A stretch of 64,000 nt of DNA from Pollenia angustigena (lineage: Eukaryota > Arthropoda > Insecta > Diptera > Polleniidae), in the NCBI GenBank assembly GCA_930367215.1, contig OV884056.1, forward strand, positions 54,498,308 to 54,562,307, in the 5' to 3' direction. A program made the translations under genes and the position numbers. The notes under the pieces were generated by a model that was not told where the DNA came from, ran no database searches, and saw only the letters and a list, made by a program, of their open reading frames with translations. Shown piece after piece: positions 22,194 to 31,950 of the stretch; position 1 is the stretch's first letter; each line of letters starts with the position of its first letter.

Positions 22194-23196
22194 AGCCTAG
22201 TACTCTGTTCGAACCTGCAAAAAATGTTGAGCAACATTGATTATTTCACACGAAAATTTTGTCATGTATCAATGTTATCTATCCTGCAAGTATGCAACAT
22301 TATTTTTGAATGTAAGCAAAAACCATAGATGGGGGTAGTACAATAAAGGTTGACTTAAATCAACATTGCACTCTCACTAAATAAAACGGCAATAAATTAT
22401 TTTTTACGAATTTGTACCTTGCAATCAAAAAGCTGTACGAAAACATAATATCACTAAAATTTAATTTTGTACTTGCATTTTTGATTTTTCCGATGATATG
22501 CCTTATCATAGAAAATTAAACTAAATGAAATTCTGTCAATAACGGAATAATTCTTGGATTGAATCATGCAAACACAAGTTTTGTATTTTAAATTGTGTGC
22601 AAAATTTTTAGTCAAATAAGTGAAGAAAAAAAATTGCAATAAACTGATGATTGCTTGATTTTAAATCAAACTATTTTTTTTATCACAAAATGTTTTAACA
22701 TTATAGTCACTTATGTGTAGTAAGATTGAACATTTTTAGTTCATCACTTAACATTAACAAAATTATTACAATAATTTTAAACAAGTGCACTACCCGCATC
22801 TATGACAAAACCATGTGTTTTGAAAAAAAAAGTAAAACAATTTTATTTTAATTATTTTCTATAGTAAAAACCAAAAAAATTTCATTTGATTGTTAATTTT
22901 TGCACTTTTCTACATTTTTATTTCTGAAAAAACGCTTGTTATAAACTCCACTTTACAGAAACAAAATAAAAAATTACAAAAAATGATTAGTTATTGCTTA
23001 AAATTCCGTGCGAAATAAAAGGAGCTGCACTTGTTTCGCACGAAAAATAAAAATGTTGCTAGAAACATTTCGCATGTTTTTCGTATATAAACAGAGTACA
23101 ACTCTATCAACATTTTTTCGTTTGTATTTCACAGAAATTTTTTTTATATTGAGTTTGAAAACATTTCGCACGAAATACTGAACAGAGTACCAGGCT
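22194..23196 (+). mobile_element. MITE family A, ~1.0-kb long form
   Basis: The ends are AGCCTAGTACTCTGTTC and GAACAGAGTACCAGGCT, with TAA on both sides (22191-22193, 23197-23199). A near-identical copy is at 53074-54095. It carries an internal inverted pair at 22325-22805 that looks like an inserted second element. No open frame of note, so it depends on a transposase from elsewhere. Confidence 0.85.
22325..22805. mobile_element. Element nested in family A long form
   Basis: CATAGATGGGGGTAGT at the left is matched by ACTACCCGCATCTATG at the right, about 480 bp apart, with a T/A-rich interior. The same pair is present in the copy at 53.2-53.7 kb, so the insertion predates the spread of this long form. 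The target duplication is not clear. Confidence 0.6.
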
Positions 23197-23584
23197 TAAA
23201 AGGAGAAATTAATTTAATGTAAAAAACTCATATTACGCTCCCTTGAAAAAGTCGACAAAAAAATCGACGAAACGTCGGGAAAACTGTAATAAAAAATTAC
23301 TTTTTATTTATATTAATTAACCTAAGGCCCTATTAGCTTAAATAAAAAACAAATCAAATTTTATTTTAATATAATACTATACTAAATTTTCTTAGCAACA
23401 TGTTGCAAAGTTAACTAAAAGCGTTATTTTTTTTTTTTTTTTTTTTAATTTTGAGAATAATTTTGTCTTTAAAGCCAGGTTCTCTTTATTTCCAAACGAC
23501 AATATAGAAAAAAATGAGGTTTGGGATAGGTAACATTGGTACATGTCAACTTTTTCGTATGAAATAATAGATGTTGCTCAACAT

Positions 23585-24328
23585 CCCAATAAAAAATGGA
23601 GCTTCCAACGAAGAAGGTTTGTAAGGGAGAAACATAAACGTGTCGCTTACGGCGTTCCCACTTTGAAGCAATACATTTTTGACACATAAAGCGGATTATT
23701 CAGCGCATATAAAAATTGTTATATGTAACGATCAGCCTTACACACTGAATGTTTTGATCCAGCTATTATTTAGTATTCTCCCTTACAAACCTGATTCTTG
23801 GTAAAGCCTGGTACTCTGTTCAACATTTCACGTGAAATGCTGTCAAAACGCATATGAAAAAAACTTGTGCGTAATATCTATGAAATAATGTTGATAGAGT
23901 TGTATTCTGTTCATTTTGTGAAAAAGTTCCGAAATGTTTCTGGCAACATTTTTTTACAACTGCGTGGAATTTTCAGCAAAAGCAAAACAGGATGAACTGA
24001 TTATTTAATAAGAAATAAAAAATTAATATAACACAACCGGTAACAGTTTTTTATCCATATTTACTTTCTTGTTTTTTAAAATCAAAATGTTCTTGTGAAA
24101 TAATAAATGTTGCACAACATTTTTCCAAAATTTGAACAGAGTACTACTAGGCTTAAGGGAATGCCGTAGCACTTGGAATTTAATTTTTTTTTTTTTATTA
24201 AAGTTGTTGAGAGTTCTTTCACTTACTTTACTGCATTTCTGTGTGTCTTATTGCGTAGCGCATAATTGTGCGCTTATTTTTTTTAAATGTACCTTTAGTG
24301 CTTCGCAAAATGAAAATTTTTTTTTGGG
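23585..24328. mobile_element. MITE family B, interrupted
   Basis: CCCAATAAAAAATGGAGCTT at the left and a decayed ATTTTTTTTTGGG at the right match the family B copy at 12834-13258 over its whole length, apart from the 349-bp family A insertion at 23805. Confidence 0.8.
23805..24153 (-). mobile_element. Innermost family A MITE with TAA duplication
   Basis: AGCCTGGTACTCTGTTC...GAACAGAGTACTACTAGGCT, 349 bp, TAA at 23802-23804 and 24154-24156. The empty site in the other family B copy reads GTAAGGG near 13086, so the filled GTAA...TAAGGG proves a 3-bp duplication. Confidence 0.9.
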
Positions 24329-24522
24329 ATATTTCACAAATTTGAACAGAACCAGGCTTTATTTTAAAACTAAGAAAAAAAAATAACTTGTTTGTTAATT
24401 TTGTTAGTTTTCTAAGCAACATGTTGCTAATGATAATTTTTTAGTTAGAAATCTTTAATTTAAAAGAAATATGAACATTGAGCAGAAATTTGTTATTTAA
24501 TAAAAAAAACAATTTTACTATT

Positions 24523-24655
24523 TTAGCCCCTTTTCACACTCGGCAAGTTACTTGCCGACAACAACAAAGTCTGTACAAATTTTTTTGAAATTTTTTTTTC
24601 GTTACAGACTTTGTTGTTGTCGGCAAGTAACTTGCCGAGTATGAAAGGGGGCTAA
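24523..24655. mobile_element. Near-perfect palindromic MITE
   Basis: The arms 24523-24575 and 24602-24655 are almost exact complements: TTAGCCCCTTTTCACACTCG, GCAAGTTACTTGCCG and ACAACAACAAAGTCTGTA. A 26-bp T-rich loop separates them. Each arm also contains the smaller palindrome CGGCAAGTTACTTGCCG, so the DNA could extrude a branched cruciform. There is no coding frame. Confidence 0.85.
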
Positions 24656-24712
24656 CAAAAGCTACATCTGTTTTATTCTTGATAAAAATTTTTTTTCAAT
24701 AATTGAATTTAA

Positions 24713-25158
24713 GGGCCTTATTCCGTAAAACACAACGCAACGCCTAAAATTTCATTGATAGCAAAAACAAATATTTTCTATTTTGTTGTTGATTCCTACA
24801 GAAATTTATATTGAATATTTAAATTTTAAACCAAAATGTATTAACAAAGTGACCTTAGTACTACAACAATGAAACAATAGAAAAACAACAGGCATTTTGT
24901 GGCTAAAATTTAGACGGCAAATGTCAAAATAAATGCCTTATTTAAAAAAGTAAATAAACAAACAAAAAAATGACACCAAACGTCACACACGAAGAAAATC
25001 ACTGCAAACAGCTGCGCTTGTGAGGTCACTTTATTAGTACATTCTATTTCAAACACTTCATATATTCATATTTAAAAATTTTAAAACCAAATATGAATTT
25101 CTAAAGAAAGCAACAACAAATGAAATTTTTGTGCGTTGCGTTTTACGGAATAAGTCCC
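24713..25158. mobile_element. TTAA-flanked MITE, 446 bp
   Basis: GGGCCTTATTCCGTAAAAC...CAACGCAACGC at the left matches GCGTTGCGTTTTACGGAATA AGTCCC at the right. TTAA flanks both ends (24709-24712, 25159-25162). TTAA would fit piggyBac; a TTA/TAA reading would fit Harbinger. Termini alone do not decide it. Confidence 0.75.
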
Positions 25159-25205
25159 TTAATGTAATGTTAAGTTTTCTTACCAACATAAACTTTAAAA
25201 AAATA

Positions 25206-25470
25206 TATAGGGTGGTCTACCATAATGCACGATGTTAATTGTGAGTCACATCTTAACGACAAGTTTTTTGACTGACTTATGGCCGATTCATCGATTTCGA
25301 ACGAAAACTTCGTTCGCTTAACTTACATCTAAAACAAAAACAATATTTTAATGTTTGTTTTAAATGTAAGTTAAGCGATCGAAGTCTTCGTTCGCAAATA
25401 TGTAGATGAACAGGCAGTTAATTTGACATTTCTTTGTTTCAGTGTTTGACTAATTCTACCATGGAGAGGT
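25206..25470 (+). mobile_element. Possible mariner-like 5' remnant with nested palindrome
   Basis: Second copy of the leader at 7936-8100, opening with an ATG at 25461 (MERYTI then stop, QRLKG). At about 25272-25432 a palindromic element is inserted: GATTTCGAACGAA...CTTAACTTACATCTAAAACA and its complement. The uninterrupted leader near 7998 provides the empty site. Confidence 0.5.
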
Positions 25471-25489
25471 ACACAATTTAGCAGCGCCT

Positions 25490-26126
25490 TAAAGGTAGAA
25501 GTACATAACACGCGTTAGTGCGCGCGCGCTCTGTCGTCTTCTGTCAAAAAAAAGTTAAACTAGTGTATTTTTATAGAACAAGCTACATGCAAAATATTTT
25601 GAAGCGTTTGCTCCAGAAAGTTGGTTAACTTTGAACTTTTCAACGCGTTGTGTATTTTTGACAAGTAATCAGCTGACAATAAAAAGAATAATTTAACAAA
25701 TTTATGAACCATGAAAGAAAAACTTATTGAAGAGCTTAAAAAACATACAATATTTATATAAAAAGATTAAATTCAATCAAATAACAAAATCTTGATATAC
25801 TTTCGAACCGATATTTCGAATATTTTGTTTTACACACAATTGTCATAGATCCTTCTATCATAAAAAATAATAACAATTTTGATTTTTAGTTGAACTGTGA
25901 ATTTTTGATATTCTTTAATTTGGCTTGAGTTCATCAAATTTAATTTTCATTAAATTATTTTCACTGAGGGAAGGAATTTTACAACTTGGAATTTTTATTA
26001 AAATTTATTGATAATTTTTCTTGGCTTAGCTGGGATTTGGTTATAATTAAAAATATCAAAATCTCGACTGCATAAAAAGACAATCTTTATTGCACTTAAA
26101 AGACCAAAAGATGATTTAAGAAACAT
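25490..26126. other. Stretch with a short GCGCGC run, otherwise featureless
   Basis: GTGCGCGCGCGCTC at about 25511-25524 is a short alternating purine-pyrimidine run. The rest is AT-rich. No gene-like frame and no terminal repeats were seen. Confidence 0.4.
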
Positions 26127-26127
26127 T

Positions 26128-26283
26128 TACTGCCTGTTTAACGATATCGAACGTCATCGTTCGCATAGAAAATTACATTTAAAACAAAAACAAAATTCGG
26201 ACATTGTTCGAAGTTTGTTTTTGTTTTTAATGTAATTTTCTATGCAAACGATGACGTTCGAAATCCATGAACTGGCTGTTAAT
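26128..26283. mobile_element. Palindromic MITE, relative of the one at 25.3 kb
   Basis: ATCGAACGTCATCGTTCGCA TAGAAAATTACATTTAAAAC and its complement face each other across a short loop near 26200. The ends (CTGCCTGTTTAACGAT and ATGAACTGGCTGTTA) resemble those of the palindrome inserted at 25272-25432 (ATGAACAGGCAGTTA). Confidence 0.75.
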
Positions 26284-26510
26284 ATAAACACAACTTCGGT
26301 TTAACCGACTATTTTATAAGATCAGCTCTACTGTTAAATACCCGCATTAAGCTTAGCAGGCGGAACCCATTTATTTTTTTAGCAATAGTCTTCCCACCTG
26401 CTAAACCTGATGCGTCTATTTAACCAACGATTTCATCTCATAACATAGTCTGTTTAACCGAAATAGTGTTGTTCTATTTCTATTTGAATTCTAGTTTTTA
26501 CTTTTTTTTT

Positions 26511-27353
26511 TTTAACAAATAGAAACTGGGAATTATTTCCTTCCGAAGGTAACTTTGTATTATATTCAACATTTTTCATTTTTCGAATTTATTGTATGAG
26601 CTAAATTTCAGTTATGTATTTTATAAAGCTTTTTTGTTAAAATAGTTGAGTTAAATACATTCAATTTATAAAGTAACACTATCCAGTGAGACACAAAGAA
26701 TGCTGACGACGGCCGTAGCGGGCCAGAAAATGCATTACATTCTGCTGGTGTCTAATAATTGTAAATTTTTCTGTTCATTCAATATACTTCATTGCTTTCC
26801 AACGGAAAGCTAAGGTAAAATGTAACAAGAAATACAATATAAAAGTCTGGTAGTGTATAAAGTCATTTCTGAAAAATTGTAGGAATAGAACTATTACAAA
26901 AAAGCTTTATAAAATACATAACTGAAATTTAGCTCATAGAATAAATTCGAAAAATGAAAAATGTTGAATATAATATAAAGTTACCTTCGGAAGGAAATAA
27001 TTCCCAGTTTCTATTTGTTAAAATAGTTGAGTTAAATACATTCAATTTATAAAGTAACACTATCCAGTGAGACACAAAGAATGCTGACGACGGCCGTAGC
27101 GGGCCAGAAAATGCATTACATTCTGCTGGTGTCTAATAATTGTAAATTTTTCTGTTCATTCAATATACTTCATTGCTTTCCAACGGAAAGCTAAGGTAAA
27201 ATGTAACAAGAAATACAATATAAAAGTCTGGTAGTGTATAAAGTCATTTCTGAAAAATTGTAGGAATAGAACTATTACAAAAAAGCTTTATAAAATACAT
27301 AACTGAAATTTAGCTCATAGAATAAATTCGAAAAATGAAAAATGTTGAATTTT
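26511..27353. mobile_element. TIR element with an internal tandem duplication
   Basis: The left arm (26511-26636: AACAAATAGAAACTGGGAAT, TTCCTTCCGAAGGTAACTTT) is repeated inverted at 26893-27017, making a ~505-bp element with ~124-bp terminal repeats. From 27018 the interior and the start of the right arm appear again (26636-26967 equals 27018-27349, apparently identical, period 382). The interior has GACGACGGCCGTAGCGGGCC. Superfamily unknown. Confidence 0.85.
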
Positions 27354-28264
27354 TTTTTTTTATTAATTCTAGCTATTTTGTTATTATATTTATCGTTGTA
27401 TCTATTTGCTTCCCTTTTGTTTTCTATTCGCTTCTCACTCATAGTTTCATTTTCCTCCTAACTTCAGTTGTTATGTGGTTATTTAACTAAAGTATTATCA
27501 CTATCTATTATTATTTCTACTACTAACTGATTGTTATGTACATTAGGGTGTCCCTAATGATTTTTATAGGTGCTCAACTAAAATTTAAAAGTTTATAGGG
27601 TGAAGTATTTTTGATTTTTTTTTTTTTAGAATTTTCGGAATAGGTTTAGAGGTCGCGCAAATAGAGTTTTCATAAAAAAACGGAGTTTTCGGCCATTTAT
27701 TAAACTTTACTCATAACTTGGTTAATACCACGAGTTTCTTCACTTTTGAGGAAACCGGGTTTAAAGAAAAGTATCCAAGCTTTATTCCTGTGTGAAAAAA
27801 TTATAAGTTTTGGTGATGAGTGTACTCATTTAGATACCCTTAATTACAATTTTTCGTAATTTTTTAACAAATTCTGTAAATAACGGTTTATTACTTTTCA
27901 AATTTATATGAAAGGTATTAAAACTAATGATGCAGTTTGAAATACAAATTAATTTCAATTATTACGAATAAACAATTTTTAAATTTGTTCCTACCATTCC
28001 TGAGTTATACCCGTTTTTATCTTTATACCCAGTATATGTTATTATAAGCTGTTTGCCAGCTCTGTGAAAAATCATTTATTGAGGTTCTTGCGATGTAGTT
28101 CTATACCTTGCAACAAGTTCTGGTAATCAGTTTCAGAAGTTGTGACATTAATATAAGTATTAGCCAAAGCAACACCTCGTTCTACCACATCATTTACCAC
28201 TTGTAATTGTTGAACTTTTTTCTTTGCCTCTTGAAATTACTTGTTAGCTTTCCAATTCTTTTTA

Positions 28265-28440
28265 ACCATGGGAGGTAAGGCCATAATGGCTTAATTGCTC
28301 AATTGAATGGGAGATAAAGCCGTTATGGTCTTATAGCCCAATCATTGAGAGGTAAGGTCATATTTAAAATTTTGCGAAATGAGAGATATAGCCATATTTT
28401 TTTCACAAATGAGAGACAAAGCCATACTTTTCCAGAATAG
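28265..28440. repeat. Degenerate minisatellite, GAGRYAARGCCATA unit
   Basis: Five spaced copies of a unit like GGGAGGTAAGGCCATAATGG occur at about 28269, 28309, 28350, 28379 and 28411, at intervals of roughly 30-40 bp, becoming more divergent rightwards. Just beyond, CGCAGGAAAACTTCATTCAG CGAAGCC and CGCAGAAAAACTTTAGTATG CGAAGCC (28525-28627) form another spaced repeat pair. Confidence 0.6.
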
Positions 28441-28659
28441 TGTTACGCATGGTGTCAACATTCTGTAAAAGGGAAAATCCTTAGTTATCATTGACAAACA
28501 TTTTTTTATTCTTGTGACGCACGCAGGAAAACTTCATTCAGCGAAGCCACCTGCCGCGTCCTACTGGAAGAAAAAATCCCTAAGCAGGGCCGCAGGCCGT
28601 CACGCAGAAAAACTTTAGTATGCGAAGCCAGATTTCAATACTTAACTTTAGTGTTAAAA

Positions 28660-28935
28660 ATGAAATAACCTCCGAATTAAAAATGAAATAACACCCAAAT
28701 TAAACACGCTATGAAACAAGCCCCGAATTTTAAAAATTTGTTGAGTGTTATTTCATTGGAGATTATTTCATAATTTGAAAACCCCAAATGAAGAATGAAA
28801 TAATTCCCAAAAAAAAATGAAAAACGGCCCAAAAAATTGGGAGTTTTTTCATATGAAATAACACCCAAAAATGTATGAAAAAAAATTGGGGAAAATTTAA
28901 TATCTCGTTTGGGCGTTATTTCATTGGGGGGCTTT
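28660..28935. repeat. Inverted ATGAAATAACACCC / GGGYGTTATTTCAT cluster
   Basis: ATGAAATAA or TTATTTCAT occurs about eight times in 270 bp, in both orientations, often followed by CACCCAAA or preceded by TTTGGGCG. The pairs could fold into multiple hairpins. The function is unknown. Confidence 0.55.
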
Positions 28936-30124
28936 TCGTGGAGCCTATTTAATACATATTCTTAAAATAAATGAACTTAATTCAAGCAAGGCATCAACTG
29001 TTGATTTGTCTATATAAGATTGCAACTGGTTTAGGAAAATGCATATTTTCAAAGAATAGATAATTTTCATCATTCAGCTAGCCCGATTGATAGCCCCTGG
29101 AGCACACATAAAATAGAAAGTGAAAATGACGGCGTGTAACGATTCAGATCAATAAATGTCAGAAGTTAATGACAGTTAAAACCAAACAATAAAAATTTAT
29201 GGAAATATACAATAATTATAACGAAAAAAGTATCACCATTTTTAAGGTACAAACTATAAAAATAGTGTAACTCGGAATCTGTAGGACAAATATCCATTTT
29301 TGTTTTTCTTAATTGTTTAGAACTTATCGGTTTTCAAAATCGCGTCCCTAGTTTTAATACCTTTCATATAAATTTGAAAAGTAATAAACCGTTATTTACA
29401 GAATTTGTTAAAAAATTACGAAAAATTGTAATTAAGGGTATCTAAATGAGTACACTCATCACCAAAACTTATAATTTTTTCACACAGGAATAAAGCTTGG
29501 ATACTTTTCTTTAAAACTGTTTCCTCAAAAGTGAAGAAACTTGTGGTATTAACCAAGTTATGAGTAAAGTTAAATAAATGGCCGAAAACTCCGTTTTTTT
29601 TATGAAAACTCCATTTGCGCGACCTATTCCGAAAATTCTAAAAAAAAAAAATCAAAAATACTTTACCCTATAAGCTTTCAAATTATGCTTGAGCCTCTTA
29701 CAAAAAAAAAATTTTGGGACACCCTAATGTACATATTTATAAACTTACATATTTTTTTCTATAAATTTATATGTATATATTTTGTTTAACTTACTTTCTA
29801 TACCACCAAACTATGACTAATGACTTTTTTACACATTTTACTTACGGTGCGTTTGAACACTGAAATGATTTTGTCCCAAAAATAATAAAAAAATCGGTAT
29901 TAAAAGTTTTAAATGAACATCAAAATCAAATAATTTTGTAAGTTAAAAAAAGAAAATTGTAGCTGCTTGAAAATAACTTAATGGCAAATTGACAGGAAAG
30001 TTAGAGAGAATGAGTTAACGAAAAACTACCATTTAATATCTTTCTTCACTAAATGAGTGTTAAACAAAATGGCGTAAAACTTGTTATACATATGTATATT
30101 CTTTATCCACGAAGTTTAATAGGG

Positions 30125-30480
30125 TAGCGCATAAGCAGCGTAAAAGAGCCCAGTTGGACAAGCTGTGTGAACTATTGCTCCATCTTGCTGGTACCACAAT
30201 TCTGGATTGTTTTCTACCTCAGGCCTCGAAAAATGTTCAATCATTGCTTGGTTTTGAGTGCCACTGACATTTACCGCAACTTGTTTATCGTTTTCGCAAA
30301 AAGTTTGGTTTTATCATCTGCTCTACTATTGGTTTTTAGGGTACCCCATATTTTTATTAAGGTGCAAATGGGCCTTACCGCTCCTTATGCGATATGATCT
30401 CCGAGTCTGAATAATCGAATGCTGACTTTCAAAATAAATTTGAATGACTTTGGCTCTTTGTTCTGTAGTTAGCCTTTACA
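30125..30480 (-). pseudogene. mariner-like transposase relic with internal deletion
   Basis: The minus strand opens with RLTTEQRAKVIQIYFESQHS then IIQTRRSYR, matching the N-terminal helix-turn-helix of mariner transposases. Further on it reads ELWYQQDGAIVHTA, the conserved block around the second catalytic aspartate. The region between them is too short for the full enzyme, the ATG is followed at once by a stop, and the third catalytic block is absent. No TIRs are clear. It is a dead fragment of a cut-and-paste transposase. Confidence 0.75.
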
Positions 30481-30923
30481 TCATAAATTTCCAAAGGTTT
30501 TCAAAATGAATTCTACAAAAAAAAAAAAAAAAAAAAAAAATTCCATTTTTAAATCATAACGTTTATTATGCGCCACCCAAGCCAAGGCGAATTCAACTAC
30601 AGGTGGTGTCGATACAACAACAATCCAAAAACAACAGAAATAACGTTGGGTTTTTTGCATTGCATTGCTTGCGGGTCGAAATGTCAACCCTTCCTAACAA
30701 ATCAAAACAAACCACCTTTAGTTGAATTCAACTTGCTTTGGACCAAGTTTGCTTATTTCCAGGAAATAAGCTTTGACACGGTTTTATGTTTTCTATTCGG
30801 TAACGTTTTTTTTTTCGCAAATATTCTGAAAAATTATTTTTGAAATTCTGGGGAATTTTAATACGAAAATTTCTCTGCAAAGGGTTTGATAATAAAGCTG
30901 ACCCCGGCATAACTACTGCACGG

Positions 30924-31942
30924 CAGCGTTACCGTTGTGATACTAAAGTATCAATTTAACCCTTTTTCGACGGTGTTGATACCTTTTATGACCCTTTTAT
31001 TAAATTATACTTTTATATCATTATCACCCATTTTGTGACACTTTTTGACCCTTTTTTGGAAATAGCTCCCACATTTTGTTTTTTGCCAACACTAGGCAAA
31101 TGTTTTCGAAATAAGCATTGCTTGATATGGAACAGACTCAAAGTATAAACTTACAATTCCATGCTCTCTTCTCCTTGATTTTTGATAGTAAAGTACAATT
31201 TCCCTAAAAGCAAACATAACTCATATAAATATTTGTTATTTTTTACGTTGGTTTCTTTTTAAAACAAAAATTTGACATTTTATTAAAAAAATGCAATTTG
31301 GTGTTTTGCTCTCTTAAACAGTAGCATGTTTTATTCAAAAAAAAAATCGCCCTTAACGATGGCAAAAGGTATTTAACTTTTCGCCCCTTTTTGAATCGAC
31401 AGTTGAGAGTGCCCTAACAGGAATGAAAACAGGAGGTAAAAATTGCTCAATTAGCGGAAATTCCCAAATATTTGGTAAAAGCGGTATGATAGCAAAGTCT
31501 TATATTTATTAAAAATCGTAAAAGCTGTAAAAAATCTTACACTTGCAGGAAAAAATCGCTTTAATCGAGAAAATGGTTACAATTCGCGAACGATTGCAAA
31601 ATTTAAAACAAACACTAAAATTTATTTGACATCGCTAAATCGGAAAATTTCATAAAAAGTATTAAAAAATTAGCTATAATGATAAAGAATAAACTTCTTG
31701 TCAGGTGTTAAAAACAGGACAGAGCATTCCATAAAAAATTAAGTTTTTTGAGCTCTTCCTACCTGAAATATTATTTTTTTGTTTGCTTATAAAAAACTTG
31801 GTCTTATTATGTTCATTTAAATGGGAAATACTGCTTATAAAAAACTTGACCCTATTTTTATTGAAATAGCCTTTTTTTGACCCCTTTTTCTGGAAAATCC
31901 CCTTTTTGTGACCCTTTTCGAAAATTTCCAACGGTAACCCTG
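30924..31942. mobile_element. hAT-like non-autonomous element, 1.0 kb
   Basis: The ends CAGCGTTACCGTTG and CAACGGTAACCCTG are inverted repeats with one mismatch. A perfect 8-bp duplication CTGCACGG flanks it (30916-30923, 31943-31950). The subterminal zones on both sides are full of GACCCTTTT or AAAAGGGTC words, as hAT elements often are. A segment at 31490-31640 recurs at 34625-34780 and 35095-35215. Confidence 0.9.
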
Positions 31943-31950
31943 CTGCACGG

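Larger units (their letters stand above)
23473..24358 (-). mobile_element. Outer family A MITE of a three-level nest
   Basis: The left part (23473-23584) and right part (24329-24358) together read as one family A copy on the minus strand: GGGATAGGTAACATTGGTAC, GAAATAATAGATGTTGCTCA, then TTTCACAAATTTGAACAGAA and CCAGGCT. Family B (23585-24328) splits it, and that is itself split by another family A (23805-24153). Confidence 0.75.
27544..29726. mobile_element. 2.2-kb element with ~390-bp terminal inverted repeats
   Basis: It starts TAGGGTGTCCC and ends GGGACACCCTA. The arms 27544-27935 and 29345-29726 match over nearly their whole length. An 8-bp duplication ATGTACAT lies on both sides (27536-27543, 29727-29734); because this word is its own complement, it could also be read as an extension of the arms. 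The interior has no transposase frame. It holds a minisatellite (28265-28440) and an ATGAAATAA-rich zone (28660-28930). An 8-bp target suggests hAT; such long arms also recall Mutator or foldback elements. Confidence 0.8.

Noticed and set aside
25511..25524. GCGCGC run as a regulatory Z-DNA site
   Set aside because: Only about 12 bp with no promoter or gene nearby.
28660..28935. P-element termini suggested by ATGAAATAACA
   Set aside because: Only an 11-base resemblance, repeated eight times in both orientations, with no 31-bp terminal repeat and no P transposase.
30568..30843. 91-codon frame and its shadows near 30.6 kb as a conserved gene
   Set aside because: Neither strand shows a domain, and the frame ends in a T-run; no splice-linked exons are seen nearby.
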